Part shown: in pieces, positions 26,332 through 38,412 of the stretch | Position numbering within the stretch: the first letter of the stretch is position 1 | Layout: each line of letters begins with the position of its first letter | NCBI GenBank assembly: GCA_945877815.1 | Contig: CAMDWJ010000014.1 | Coordinates: forward strand, 1-64,000 | Reading direction: 5' to 3' | Source: Caenispirillum bisanense | GTDB lineage: Bacteria > Pseudomonadota > Alphaproteobacteria > Rhodospirillales > UBA2165 | DNA: 64,000 nucleotides | Notes under the pieces: model-generated | The model's input: only the letters and a program-made list of their open reading frames with translations | Database searches by the model: none | Told to the model about the DNA's origin: nothing | Translations under genes and position numbers: made by a program

Positions 26332-27900
26332 TTATTCCCACTCGATCGTGCCGGGCGGCTTCGAGGTCACGTCGTAGACGACGCGGTTGATGCCTTTGAC
26401 CTCGTTGACGATACGGTTGGAGACGCGCCCGAGGAATTCCATATCGAAGTGATAGAAGTCCGCCGTCATGCCGTCGGTCGAGGTGACGGCGCGCAAGGCG
26501 CAGACATTGTCGTAGGTGCGCGCATCGCCCATCACGCCGACGGTTTGGACCGGCAGCAGCACGGCGAAGGCCTGCCAGATGGCATCGTAGAGGCCGGCAT
26601 TGCGGATCTCTTCCAAATAAATCGTATCGGCCTTGCGCAGCACCGAGAGTTTCTCCGCCGTGATCGTGCCGGGGATGCGGATCGCGAGGCCGGGTCCTGG
26701 GAAGGGATGACGGCCGACGAAGCTGTGCGGCAATCCCAGTTCCTGTCCGAGCGCGCGAACCTCGTCCTTGAACAATTCGCGCAAGGGTTCGACCAGCTTC
26801 ATGTTCATGCGTTCGGGCAGGCCGCCGACATTGTGGTGCGACTTGATGGTCACACTCGGTCCGCCCGCGAAGGAAACCGATTCGATCACGTCCGGGTACA
26901 GCGTGCCTTGAGCGAGGAAATCCGCGCCGCCGATTTTTTTCGCTTCTTCCTCGAACACGTCAATAAAGGTGGCACCGATGATCTTGCGCTTGCGCTCCGG
27001 GTCGCTGACACCGTCGAGCTTGCCGAGGAACATCGCCGAGGCATCGCGGTGCACCAGTGGAATGTTGTAGTGATTGCGGAACAGGCTCACGACCTCTTCG
27101 GATTCGCCCGCGCGCATCATTCCGGTATCGACGAAGACGCAAGTCAGCTGATCGCCGAGCGCCTCGTGCAATAGAACCGCGACGACCGAGGAATCGACCC
27201 CGCCCGAGAGGCCGCAAATGACGCGGCCCTTGCCCACTTGTTTGCGCGCGGCCGCGATCGCCTGATCCTTGAAGGCGGCCATGGTCCAGGTGCCGGAGCA
27301 GCCGCAGATGTCGCGCGCGAAGGTTGCGAGCAGTTGGCCGCCGTGCGGGGTATGCACGACCTCGGGATGGAACATGACGCCGTAGAAGCGCCGCGCCTCG
27401 TCGGCGACGACCGCGAAGGGGGCGCCTTCGGAATGGGCCACGACACGAAAACCGGGCGGCAGGGCATCGACCCGGTCGCCGTGGCTCATCCACACCTGCT
27501 CGCGCCCGCCGACCGTCCATGGCCCGTCGGATGCACCGCCGAACAGGGTGCAATCAGCGGATATATCGAGCACCGCACGTCCGAATTCGCGATGCTCCGA
27601 GCTTTGCACCCGCCCGCCCAGTTGAGCGACCATCGTTTGTTGGCCGTAGCAGATGCCGAGCACCGGCAGGCCGAGAGTGAAGACCACATCGGGCGCGCGC
27701 GGGGTATCGGTCGACAGCACAGAGGCAGGCCCGCCCGACAGGATGATCCCCTTGGGATTAAAGGCTTTGATGGTCTCGGCGGTGACCTTATTGAAGGGCT
27801 GGATTTCGCTATAGACACCGGCCTCGCGCACGCGCCGCGCGATCAGCTGGGTGACCTGCGATCCGAAGTCGATGATGAGGATTTTTTCGTCGGCGGACAT
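26332..27900 (-). CDS. guaA: GMP synthase (glutamine-hydrolysing)
   Basis: Converts XMP to GMP with ATP and glutamine. It has 522 residues. The class I amidotransferase domain has Cys84 (GICYGQQ), His178 and Glu180 (FHPEV). The ATP-pyrophosphatase P-loop SGGVDSS is at 232-238. The C-terminal dimerisation domain ends PPGTIEWE, the conserved family terminus. A damaged copy of part of this C-terminal domain lies at 17252-17362. guaB is also in the window (34765-36237) but in a separate operon. Confidence 0.97.
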   Translation of the reverse strand: MSADEKILIIDFGSQVTQLIARRVREAGVYSEIQPFNKVTAETIKAFNPKGIILSGGPASVLSTDTPRAPDVVFTLGLPVLGICYGQQTMVAQLGGRVQSSEHREFGRAVLDISADCTLFGGASDGPWTVGGREQVWMSHGDRVDALPPGFRVVAHSEGAPFAVVADEARRFYGVMFHPEVVHTPHGGQLLATFARDICGCSGTWTMAAFKDQAIAAARKQVGKGRVICGLSGGVDSSVVAVLLHEALGDQLTCVFVDTGMMRAGESEEVVSLFRNHYNIPLVHRDASAMFLGKLDGVSDPERKRKIIGATFIDVFEEEAKKIGGADFLAQGTLYPDVIESVSFAGGPSVTIKSHHNVGGLPERMNMKLVEPLRELFKDEVRALGQELGLPHSFVGRHPFPGPGLAIRIPGTITAEKLSVLRKADTIYLEEIRNAGLYDAIWQAFAVLLPVQTVGVMGDARTYDNVCALRAVTSTDGMTADFYHFDMEFLGRVSNRIVNEVKGINRVVYDVTSKPPGTIEWE

Positions 27901-27951
27901 GGCGGTTTTGTACGTGAGTCCGGCCTCGGAGGAAAGGGGGCGCTTACCCCA

Positions 27952-28494
27952 TCAGTCGACCTTAAGCATGCGGCGCAAGGTGCCGTCCTTATCGACGAAT
28001 GAGCGTTTCAGGGCGGCCGCGACATGCAGGGCGAGGATGGCGACGAAAATATGGCTGGCCCAGCTGTGGATTTCTTCGCTGCCCGAGTGAAGCGGCCCGC
28101 CCTGGCCGAGGAAATTCGGGATCGAAAACAGGCCGAGCACGTTGGCAGGGCTCCGGCCGGTCACAATCTCCACGAAGCCGATGGCGGCGAGGCCGACGAT
28201 CAGGATCAGCAGCGCCCAATGCGCGGTGCGGGCGGCATGGCGCTGCCAGGTCGGGCCGGTCAGCGCGGGCAGGGGGTTGGCGAGACGCCATCCGACGCGC
28301 GCGACGATGGCAAGGATCGTGATCCAACCAATGGCGAGATGGGCTGCCAGCGCCGCACCTTTTTCCGGCCCCCGCGGCAGGACCATGAAATCGTATCCGG
28401 TCCAGATGAGAGTGAGGCCCAGCGCTGCGACGATCCAATGAAGCAGGATCGATCCGTATCCATAGCGCAGTTTGGTATCGGCAATCGTGCTCAT
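27952..28494 (-). CDS. Cytochrome b561 family protein
   Basis: Inner-membrane haem protein of 180 residues with four transmembrane helices. Haem-ligand histidines are visible in each relevant helix: LLHWIVAALG, AAHLAIGWIT, RTAHWALLIL and ASHIFVAILALHV. The family transfers electrons between quinol and periplasmic acceptors, and some members (CybB) oxidise superoxide. It lies between guaA and an MFS gene on the same strand. Confidence 0.88.
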   Translation of the reverse strand: MSTIADTKLRYGYGSILLHWIVAALGLTLIWTGYDFMVLPRGPEKGAALAAHLAIGWITILAIVARVGWRLANPLPALTGPTWQRHAARTAHWALLILIVGLAAIGFVEIVTGRSPANVLGLFSIPNFLGQGGPLHSGSEEIHSWASHIFVAILALHVAAALKRSFVDKDGTLRRMLKVD

Positions 28495-28503
28495 TTTATT
28501 TTA

Positions 28504-29718
28504 CTATTCCGCAGGTTCGGGTGCCCGCGTGCCAAGCACGACGGAGGCATTCGAGGGCAACATCAGGGCGATGACAAAGACGGCGGCGGCGCACACGGCC
28601 AGGATCGCGAACAGCAGATCGAAGCCCGAGGTGCCATAGACCCAGGCAATCATCGGGATTGCGGTGGCGCTGACCATGAAGCTGACGACATATTTCATGG
28701 CGAAGATGCGCGAGCGCCAGGGCCCGCGCGCCATCCGTCCGACCAGCACGTCGGTGATCGGGATCTGGCCGAAAACCGCGAACATGAAGCCGCCGGCGAC
28801 GATCAGCGCGAGCGAGCCGGTCAATTGCTGCATCGTCCAGAACAAGATCGCCTGAGTCAGCGCCACGATGGCGAACACCGTGCGCGCCGAATGGCGGTCG
28901 ATCAGTGTGCCGACCACAAGCTGGGCGATGGAGGCGATGGCGAGCACGACGAAGGCATACCAGCCCACTTGCGTGGCGGTGGTGGCGAGCCCGTCCAGCC
29001 GCTCGTCGAAAATCTTCGGCAGGGCAAAGGTCGCGGCCTGGAAGATCAAGCCGCCGATGGCGGTCGACAGCAGGATCACGGCATAGACGCGCAACGCCGC
29101 CTCGCGCGACATCTCGGCCCGCGTGTTGACGGCGGCCGGATGCGTCGGGGCGGCGATCTTGGAATCCGACCAGGATTTCGCGATATGCGCCCAATAGGCG
29201 AGCCCGACGGCGACGGCGACAAGGCCCGGAACCGCGAAGGCCCAACGCCAACCCAAGGTGTCGATGAACAATGCGGTGACCAGAGCGGCGCTGGCGACAC
29301 CCAAATTGCCGAACACGCCGTTGACCGCGAGCGCCACGCCGGTCCGTTGGTGCGTTTCCACAACCAGTGCGATGCCGACAGGGTGATAGATCGCGGCGAA
29401 AGCGCCGACGGCCAGCAGGCCGCAGCCGACCTCGAAGGGGGTGTCGGCCAGGGCCGTGAGCGCGGTCGCCCCGCCGATGCCGATGAAGAAGATCACCATC
29501 ATCCCCTTGCGGCTCCACTTGTCGGCGAGCCAGCCGGCCGGGATGGCGCCGAGGCCGAAGGCGATGAAGCCTGGTGTCGCATAGGGGATCAGTTCCGCGT
29601 AGCTCAGCCCCCATTCCGTTGCGAGTACCAGGGCGGCGGCCGTCGCGAAAATGAGAATCGAGAAATGGTCAAAGAAGTGACCGATATTGAGGAAGAAGAA
29701 ATCTGCGCGTTTTTGCAT
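28504..29718 (-). CDS. Major facilitator superfamily transporter
   Basis: Membrane protein of 404 residues with about 12 hydrophobic helices. The short basic loop between helices 2 and 3 is of MFS type (GWLADKWSRKGMMV). A long central loop after helix 6 (SWSDSKIAAPTHPAAVNTRAEMS) separates the halves. The substrate is unknown. It ends 9 nt before the cytochrome b561 gene begins and is divergent from the TRAP transporter. Opposite-strand open frames here are shadows. Confidence 0.88.
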   Translation of the reverse strand: MQKRADFFFLNIGHFFDHFSILIFATAAALVLATEWGLSYAELIPYATPGFIAFGLGAIPAGWLADKWSRKGMMVIFFIGIGGATALTALADTPFEVGCGLLAVGAFAAIYHPVGIALVVETHQRTGVALAVNGVFGNLGVASAALVTALFIDTLGWRWAFAVPGLVAVAVGLAYWAHIAKSWSDSKIAAPTHPAAVNTRAEMSREAALRVYAVILLSTAIGGLIFQAATFALPKIFDERLDGLATTATQVGWYAFVVLAIASIAQLVVGTLIDRHSARTVFAIVALTQAILFWTMQQLTGSLALIVAGGFMFAVFGQIPITDVLVGRMARGPWRSRIFAMKYVVSFMVSATAIPMIAWVYGTSGFDLLFAILAVCAAAVFVIALMLPSNASVVLGTRAPEPAE

Positions 29719-29843
29719 GGCCCGAGGATAACTCGCTGGGCGGCGGCGAATAAAGCATTGCCTCCTGTGGATTTGCCGCGGCCGACCGGCTATAGTCTTG
29801 GAAATTCCCCGGAAATCCGGGACAATTTGGATCGGGAGGACCT

Positions 29844-30821
29844 ATGAACAGAATTCTCACAGCCGCCGTATTCGCCGCTTGCACCGTCGCCGCCGCTTGG
29901 AGCGCCATTCCGGCGCAGGCGCAGCAAACGCGTAATCTGTCGATCGTCACAGGCGGCACCGGCGGCGTCTATTATCCGCTGGGCGGCGGATTGGCCAATC
30001 TGCTGACCAAATATGTGCCGGGCTGGCAGGTAACCTCGGAAGTCACCGGCGGCTCGGTCGACAATCTCAAGCTGATCGGCACGCAAAAAGCCGATATCGG
30101 CTTCACCATGGCGGATGCCTCCCTCGATGCCATGCGCGGCGAGGACAAATTCAAAGGTGCGGCCGTTCAGCATCTGACCCTGGCCGTGCTTTATCCGAAC
30201 AACATGCATGTCGTGACGACAGCCGCGACCGGCATCACCAAGATGTCGGACCTTAAAGGTAAGCGCGTTTCCACCGGATCGGCGGGCAGCGCCACCGAGG
30301 TCATGGCCTTCCGTGTCATCGATGCCGCGGGGCTCGACAAGGACAAGGACATGACCCGCGAGCGCCTGGGTGCGGCGGAATCGACCAACGCGCTGAAAGA
30401 CCGCAAGATCGACGCATATTTCTGGGTTGGCGGAATTCCGACGGCGGCGGTGACCGATCTCGCCGCCACGCCGGGCACCAAGATCGTCATGGTGGACCAT
30501 GCCGAGACGGTCGCGAAGATGAACGAGAAATACGGCCCGCTATATGCGCCGGGCAAAATCCCGTCGTCCATGTATCCCGGAATGGATAAGGACAATGCGA
30601 TCGCCACCGTGTGGAATATCCTGGTGGTTTCGCCGTCCATGCCGGACGACGTCGCCTACAACATCACCAAAACGATCTTCGAGAAAAACGCCGAATGGGC
30701 GACCGTTCATGCGGAAGCGAAGAACGTGACTCTGGACAATCAGAAAGCGGCGAATTCGCCGGTGAAGTTCCATCCAGGTGCTCTGCGCTTTTTCACCGAG
30801 AAAGGCATCAAGGTCAACTGA
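29844..30821 (+). CDS. TAXI-family TRAP transporter solute-binding protein
   Basis: Periplasmic protein of 325 residues with a cleavable signal peptide ending AQAQ. TAXI hallmarks are LSIVTGGTGGVYYPLGGGLANLL, a GSVDNL loop and DIGFTMADASLDAMRG. The start follows GGGAGGA. It feeds the fused TRAP permease encoded 94 bp downstream. TAXI proteins bind dicarboxylates or amino acids such as glutamate; the ligand here is not predictable. Confidence 0.92.
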   Translation: MNRILTAAVFAACTVAAAWSAIPAQAQQTRNLSIVTGGTGGVYYPLGGGLANLLTKYVPGWQVTSEVTGGSVDNLKLIGTQKADIGFTMADASLDAMRGEDKFKGAAVQHLTLAVLYPNNMHVVTTAATGITKMSDLKGKRVSTGSAGSATEVMAFRVIDAAGLDKDKDMTRERLGAAESTNALKDRKIDAYFWVGGIPTAAVTDLAATPGTKIVMVDHAETVAKMNEKYGPLYAPGKIPSSMYPGMDKDNAIATVWNILVVSPSMPDDVAYNITKTIFEKNAEWATVHAEAKNVTLDNQKAANSPVKFHPGALRFFTEKGIKVN

Positions 30822-30845
30822 TCCGGCCCGATTCGGATCGATAAG

Positions 30846-30885
30846 AATCCCGTTTCCGATTTTGTTGGGAACGGGATTTTTATTT
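30846..30885 (+). terminator. Rho-independent terminator or attenuator between TRAP genes
   Basis: The arms AATCCCGTT (30846-30854) and AACGGGATT (30870-30878) pair perfectly and are followed by TTTATTT. Because the permease gene of the same transporter follows, it probably lowers permease expression relative to the binding protein and does not end the unit completely. Confidence 0.7.
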
Positions 30886-30914
30886 GGGATACGCACTCCA
30901 TATGAAAGCAGCAT

Positions 30915-32921
30915 ATGACGCAAAATAACGGCGCAGCGGTGATGGTCGATGCCGAGGCTCTGAAAAAGGCCGAGGAATTCGTCGAACAGGAAGAAGGGCC
31001 ATCCAACCGGCTGGGCGGTTGGGTCGGCATTGTTGTGACCGTGCTCGCCGTCGTCATGTCGGTGTATCATCTCTATACGGCTTACGGCATCGTGTCCGCC
31101 CAGGTGCTGCGGCCGGTCCATGTCGGCTTTGTGCTGGTGCTCTGCTTCTTACTGTTCCCGATGTTGACGCGGTTTCGCCATTCTGTGCGCGTGTGGGACT
31201 GGGCACTCGCCGCCCTTTCGATCTATGTCATCTGGTACATGGTCATCGGCGGCGACGATCTGATGGATCGCAATACCTCGCCGAACCAAACCGACATGAT
31301 CGTGGGCGTGGTCTTCGTCGCCCTGGTGCTGGAGGCGACGCGCCGCGCGACCGGTTGGATCATGCCCTTTATCTGTTTGTGCTTCATCGCCTATGCCTTG
31401 TTCGGGCCCTACCTGCCGCCGCCCTGGACGCACAGGGGCTACGATATTGGCCGATTGATCGGCCATCTTTTCATGACGCTCGAAGGCGTTTTCGGCTCCG
31501 CCGTTGACGTCTCCTCCAGCCTCATCATCCTGTTCACCATTTTCGGTGCGGTGCTGCATTATTCGGGAGCGGGAAAATTCTTCATCGATTTTTCGTTCGC
31601 CGCACTCGGGGGCAAGCCGACCAGCGCCGGCCGTGCGATCGTGCTGTCCTCGTTCCTGCTGGGTGGTCCTTCGGGCTCCGGTGTGGCGACGACCGTGACG
31701 CTCGGTTCGGTCGCCTATCCGATGCTGGCCAAGGCCGGTTACGGCAAGAACGACGCAGGGGGGCTTTTGGCGGCGGGTGGCATGGGCGCCATTCTGTCGC
31801 CGCCCGTGCTGGGTGCCGCCGCCTTCTTGATCGCCGAGTTCCTCAAGATTTCCTATCTCGACGTGATCCAAATGGCGATCATACCGACCTGCCTCTATTA
31901 CTTCGCGCTCCTGGTGATGGTTGAACTCGATGCCGGCAAGTTCGGCATCCAACAAGTGACCGTCGAGAAACGCGACAGCCTGTGGGATCTCACACGGCGC
32001 TATGGGTTCCACTTCACTTCGCTGATCACGGTCGTCGTCTTCATGGTGTACGGATTCTCGCCGGTGCTGTCGGTCTTCTGGGCGACGGTTTTCGCGGCGG
32101 CGGTGAGTTTCGTGCGGCCCGAGACGGCGTTGTGGCCGCGCAAGCTGATCAAGGCGTTGGAAGCCGGTTCGGTCGGTGTGCTCGGCGTTGCCGCGACCTG
32201 CGCCGCAGCGGGCATCATCGTCGGCGTCGTGACATTGACCGGCCTCGGCCTCAAATTCAGCTCGATCGCCATCGCCTATGCCGGCGGCAGCTTGCTCCTG
32301 ACGGCGATCTATACCTCGCTGATCGTGTGGATCGTCGGCTTGGCCGTGCCGGTGACGGCGTCCTACATCATTTGCGCGGTAATCGCCGCGCCGGCGCTGA
32401 TCCAGTTGGGCGTGCCGAATTACGCGGCACACATGTTCATCTTCTATTACGCAGTATTGTCCGAAGTCTCGCCGCCGACCGCGCTCTCGCCCTTCGCGGC
32501 CGCCGCGATCACGGGCGGCGATCCTTATAAGACAACGCTACAATCGTGGAAATATACCTTGCCCGCGTTTCTGGTGCCCTTTGTGTTCGTGATGGATCCG
32601 CTGGGCATCGGGTTGCTGCTGAAGATTCCGGCGAACGGCTCGTATTGGGATATCGTCTATATCTCGGCGACGACCGCGATCGGTATCTTCGCCCTTGGCG
32701 TCGCGGCGCAGGGTTGGCTGATGGGCCGCATGGACGCGGTCGGCCGCGCGCTCATGCTGATCGGCGGCCTGCTGATGGTGTTCTCGACATTGATGGAAGC
32801 GTTGTACGAGGCGGCGACACCCTGGCATCTGCATTATACGGACGGGCTCGGCGTCGTTTTCATTTCAGCTTCGATTGGGGGGCAGTGGGGACGACGGCGG
32901 AAGCTCCGGTCGCGATCCTGA
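30915..32921 (+). CDS. TRAP transporter permease, fused DctQ-DctM (4TM/12TM)
   Basis: Polytopic inner-membrane protein of 668 residues. The N-terminal quarter supplies the small Q subunit and the rest the large M subunit, with the family block GGPSGSGVATTVTLGSVAYP and the second re-entrant region SEVSPPTALSPFAAAAITGGDP. It works with the TAXI protein to import an organic anion driven by a cation gradient. The C-terminus (GRRRKLRSRS) reaches within 1 nt of the convergent GNAT gene. Confidence 0.93.
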   Translation: MTQNNGAAVMVDAEALKKAEEFVEQEEGPSNRLGGWVGIVVTVLAVVMSVYHLYTAYGIVSAQVLRPVHVGFVLVLCFLLFPMLTRFRHSVRVWDWALAALSIYVIWYMVIGGDDLMDRNTSPNQTDMIVGVVFVALVLEATRRATGWIMPFICLCFIAYALFGPYLPPPWTHRGYDIGRLIGHLFMTLEGVFGSAVDVSSSLIILFTIFGAVLHYSGAGKFFIDFSFAALGGKPTSAGRAIVLSSFLLGGPSGSGVATTVTLGSVAYPMLAKAGYGKNDAGGLLAAGGMGAILSPPVLGAAAFLIAEFLKISYLDVIQMAIIPTCLYYFALLVMVELDAGKFGIQQVTVEKRDSLWDLTRRYGFHFTSLITVVVFMVYGFSPVLSVFWATVFAAAVSFVRPETALWPRKLIKALEAGSVGVLGVAATCAAAGIIVGVVTLTGLGLKFSSIAIAYAGGSLLLTAIYTSLIVWIVGLAVPVTASYIICAVIAAPALIQLGVPNYAAHMFIFYYAVLSEVSPPTALSPFAAAAITGGDPYKTTLQSWKYTLPAFLVPFVFVMDPLGIGLLLKIPANGSYWDIVYISATTAIGIFALGVAAQGWLMGRMDAVGRALMLIGGLLMVFSTLMEALYEAATPWHLHYTDGLGVVFISASIGGQWGRRRKLRSRS

Positions 32922-32922
32922 T

Positions 32923-33459
32923 TTAATTCGTGCCGCGCCCGATGCGCAGGCCCGCAGCCAAATCGGGCCAGCCGTAGGCGATTTCGCGCAGCTTCGTGCC
33001 CCACATCTTTTCCTCGCGCTCGCCGACCCGCTTTCCTCCCATGGCCTCGTAGAAAAATCGCGACGGGTTCGAGGCCAAGACCCAGATGATCGCCGAGGTG
33101 AGGTGCCGCGCCTGGAGTTCGACAAAAACATGCATGAGAAGTCGTTCGCCGATGCCCCGGTTTTGATGATCCGGATGGACGTACAGGGTATAAACCTCGC
33201 CGGCGTAAGTACCGCTGCGCGCCCGATTGGGCCCCGCAGAACCGACAGCGACGATGCCGTCCGCGTCATCTTCGGCGACGCAGACGATTTCGCCGTCGAG
33301 GCGGACCGCGCGCGTCCAATAACCTTGCTGCCGTTCGGTGGACATATTGATGAGCACGCGATCAGGCACAGTTCCCACGTAGGTCGAACGCCATGTCTCG
33401 ACATAGATGTCGGCGATCCGCGCGGCATCTGCTTCGCGCGCGAGGCGGATCAGCGCCAT
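32923..33459 (-). CDS. GNAT-family N-acetyltransferase
   Basis: Protein of 178 residues with the acetyl-CoA site of the GNAT fold: VYTLYVHPDHQNRGIGERLL (motif A, Q/R-x-x-G-x-G/A), followed by IIWVLASNPSRFFYEAMGGKRVGERE (motif B). The N-terminus, IRLAREADAARIADIYVETWRSTY, is typical of RimI/PhiT-like members. It starts 3 nt after the rsmB-type gene and may be the last gene of the ppx-rlmE-guaB-rsmB series. The acceptor is unknown. Confidence 0.9.
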   Translation of the reverse strand: MALIRLAREADAARIADIYVETWRSTYVGTVPDRVLINMSTERQQGYWTRAVRLDGEIVCVAEDDADGIVAVGSAGPNRARSGTYAGEVYTLYVHPDHQNRGIGERLLMHVFVELQARHLTSAIIWVLASNPSRFFYEAMGGKRVGEREEKMWGTKLREIAYGWPDLAAGLRIGRGTN

Positions 33460-33462
33460 CGA

Positions 33463-34758
33463 TCAGTCCTCGACCTTCTCGAACACGGCCACGAAAAATC
33501 CGTCGGTTGCATTGCGGGCGGGCGTCAGCGTCAAATAAGTCTCGTCGGTGGGGGCGTTCCCGCGCACGGTTGTCTTCCAAACCTCGGCGATGGGGATGGC
33601 GCGGAACTCGGGGTTTGAATCCAAAAACAGATCGGCCTGTGCTTGGTTCTCGCCGTCGAAGATCGAACAGGTCACATAAATGAGCCGCCCGCCGGGGGCG
33701 ACGAGGTTCGCCGCCGCCGTAAGGATGCGCCGTTGTTCGGCCATCAATTGGTCGAGCCGCTCCGGCGTCAAACGCCAACGCGCACCCGGATTGCGCCGCC
33801 ATGCGCCCGAGCCCGAGCAGGGCGCATCAACCAGGACACGCACGGCGCGGTCTTCAAGTGCTGCGAGTGCCGGATCGTCGAGCCCGGTGAGATGCTTGCG
33901 CGTGACGTTGCTGATACCGGCGCGCTTGAGACGCGCCTCGATCGCGTGCAGGCGGCGCTTGTCGGTATCGCAGGCGATCAGCGGGCCTCCGTCCTTCATC
34001 ATGGCGGCGAGCGCCAAAGTTTTGCCGCCGGCCCCCGCGCACAAATCGATGGTCATCCGGTCGGCCTTGGCGCCGGTCAGAAGGGCCGCGATCTGCGAGG
34101 CTTCGTCCTGCACTTCGACCAGACCATCTTTGTAGGCGCGCGCGACGGTCAGATTGGCGCGCTCGTTGACACGCAATCCAATGGGCGACATCGTCGTCGC
34201 AACTGCGACGATCTCATCTTCGGCCAGGCGCGCGATGGCGTCGGCGCGATTGCCTTTGAGTGTATTGACTCGGAGATCGAGAGGGGCCGGTCGGTTGAGT
34301 GCGGTTATTTCGCGGGCGGCATGCTCGCCCCACATCGTTTGCAGGATATCCAGAATCCACTCGGGCATCTCAAACTGTACGGCGGGCGGCATGTCGGACG
34401 CATCGACCGGAAGCCCGGCCAGGCGTTCGGCCATGATGCGTTCGTCTGGGCTCAGCGGAGCGGGACCGAAACGTCCGCCGTCGAACAATTCGTCAATGGC
34501 ATCGACGGTGAGCCGGTCGTTGAGGGCTAGATCGGCGATGACACGTGCCCGCGGTTCGTTCGATCGCGTCCACCAATCGAGATGCGCGCGCTTGCGCTCG
34601 ATCGCGAATGCGCGCTCAGAAATGGCGCGGCGATCTTTCGATCCGATATAGCGCCGACTACGGAAATAGGCGGTGACCAGCTCGTCGCCCGGCCGGGCGT
34701 TGGCGTCGATCGTTTCCAGGACTTCGATTGCCGCCGCGATGCGCGCAGCCGGGGTCAC
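33463..34758 (-). CDS. RsmB/NOP-family rRNA (cytosine-C5) methyltransferase
   Basis: Protein of 431 residues. An N-terminal NusB-like/RNA-binding region precedes the Rossmann domain with SAM loop DLCAGAGGKTLALAAMM. The two catalytic cysteines sit in VDAPCSGSGAWRRNP (motif IV) and YVTCSIFDGENQAQ (motif VI). The likely target is a cytosine in 16S rRNA. It starts 6 nt after guaB. The assignment to RsmB specifically, against other NOP paralogs, is tentative. Confidence 0.88.
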   Translation of the reverse strand: MTPAARIAAAIEVLETIDANARPGDELVTAYFRSRRYIGSKDRRAISERAFAIERKRAHLDWWTRSNEPRARVIADLALNDRLTVDAIDELFDGGRFGPAPLSPDERIMAERLAGLPVDASDMPPAVQFEMPEWILDILQTMWGEHAAREITALNRPAPLDLRVNTLKGNRADAIARLAEDEIVAVATTMSPIGLRVNERANLTVARAYKDGLVEVQDEASQIAALLTGAKADRMTIDLCAGAGGKTLALAAMMKDGGPLIACDTDKRRLHAIEARLKRAGISNVTRKHLTGLDDPALAALEDRAVRVLVDAPCSGSGAWRRNPGARWRLTPERLDQLMAEQRRILTAAANLVAPGGRLIYVTCSIFDGENQAQADLFLDSNPEFRAIPIAEVWKTTVRGNAPTDETYLTLTPARNATDGFFVAVFEKVED

Positions 34759-34764
34759 GTCCTC

Positions 34765-37035
<2,271 letters not shown>

Positions 37036-37039
<4 letters not shown>

Positions 37040-38112
37040 TGGACGGCGTCCGTACCGGGCGTAGGCAGGCCCGCGACGGTGCAACCGTCGGCGGCCATCA
37101 GTTCCATGAGAATTCCTTCGCGCAAGCCGCGGTCGGCCACGGTCAGCTTGCCGACCGGCCATGAGCGGCAGATCGCGTCCAGGATGGCGCAGCCGGGCAC
37201 CACCAATTCCGCGCGCTCGCTGCCGATGCAGGGAATGGCGGCGCGGCCGCCGAAATCAAGGCTGGCGACATAGCGCGAGGCTTCGTCGAGCGATTGAAAA
37301 TCGATAACCAGCCCGTCGACGCGCTGCCTCGAATATTGAGGCAGGCGAAGATAGACGGCGCCCAGCGTCGTGACGGTGCCCGACGTGCCGACCATCTGCA
37401 CCTCGCCGCGTTCGACATGGGCGCGGATATCGTTCCTGGCGCAGAAGGGCGGGATGCGCGCGGCGATTTCGTCGACCATTTCGGCATAGGCCGCCGCGTC
37501 GATTTCGCAGCCGGATTTTTCCGCAAGATTGACGACGCCGACCGGCATCGACATGACGTCGAGGATCTCGAAACTTTCGCCGTTGCGGCGATGGGCCCAG
37601 GTCAGCTCCGTCGAGCCGCCCCCGATGTCGAATACCACGGCATAGGGGGCGTCGCTCTTCAACAGGCTTTGGCAGCCAAGCAGCGCTAGGCGCGCTTCTT
37701 CCTCGCAGGTAATGGTTTCGAATTCGAGCCCGGTTTCGGCCTTGATGCGGGCGAGAAACCCGTCGCAGTTGGCGGCGCGTCGGCAGGCCTCGGTGGCGAT
37801 ATTGCGGGTCCGCACGACACCCAGATCGTTCAATTTGGCGGCACAGACCGACAAGGCATCGATCGTGCGCGCCATTGCGGTCTCGATGAGGGTTCCGGTG
37901 CGACTGACGCCCTCGCCGAGGCGCACGATGCGCGAAAACGAGGCAACGACACGGAATCCGCCTGCATCGGGCCGCGCAATCAGCAGCCGGCAATTGTTGG
38001 TGCCGAGATCCAGCGCCCCGTACAATGGATCGCGGCGCTTCTGGCTGAGTCCAAATTTGGATCTCCGCCGCCAATTGGCGGTGGTTCCGCGCGTCATGTC
38101 TCGGTCATCCAA
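37036..38112 (-). CDS. Ppx/GppA exopolyphosphatase/guanosine pentaphosphatase family protein
   Basis: Protein of 358 residues of the ASKHA fold. The phosphate-binding loops are YGALDLGTNNCRLLIA and FDIGGGSTELTW, with GTSGTVTTLGAVYL as the adenosine-type loop. The usual motif is DLGSNS; alphaproteobacterial Ppx often has DLGTNN as here. It hydrolyses polyphosphate or pppGpp. A second possible start (MTRGTT at 38097) removes five residues. It is coupled to rlmE by a 4-bp overlap. Confidence 0.9.
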
Positions 38113-38209
38113 TGTTCACGGGCGAGGGTAGCCCGGAATTCCGCAGATTAGAACCCGCAAATGATCCCCTTCAAATTCCCGGACTGGCATGCTAAAGAGC
38201 GCGCCTTGC

Positions 38210-38286
38210 TGGGGAGTAGCTCAACTGGCTAGAGCGTCGGATTCTGACTCCGAAGGTTGAGGGTTCAATTCCTTCCTCCCCAGCCA
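38210..38286 (+). tRNA. tRNA-Gln (CTG)
   Basis: A 77-nt cloverleaf. The acceptor TGGGGAG pairs with CTCCCCA, giving the U1-A72 pair typical of tRNA-Gln. The anticodon loop TTCTGAC has anticodon CTG between the arms TCGGA and TCCGA. The T arm is GAGGG-TTCAATT-CCTTC. The discriminator G and the CCA end are encoded. It stands alone between ppx and the glycan operon. Confidence 0.92.
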
Positions 38287-38412
38287 ACATCGCCGATCGC
38301 CACTCGTCGCAATTTCAACGTGTAGGCCGACCGATTTTTATCCCCTCGCAAAATTCAATCGATTCGCTTAATTGTCTAATTAAGCAATATGCGAATAATG
38401 CTGGGGTGATGG

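Noticed and set aside
28024-29847. 607-residue plus-strand open frame
   Set aside because: It is antisense to the cytochrome b561 and MFS genes; composition is D/G/R/Q-rich without any domain, as expected of a GC-rich shadow.
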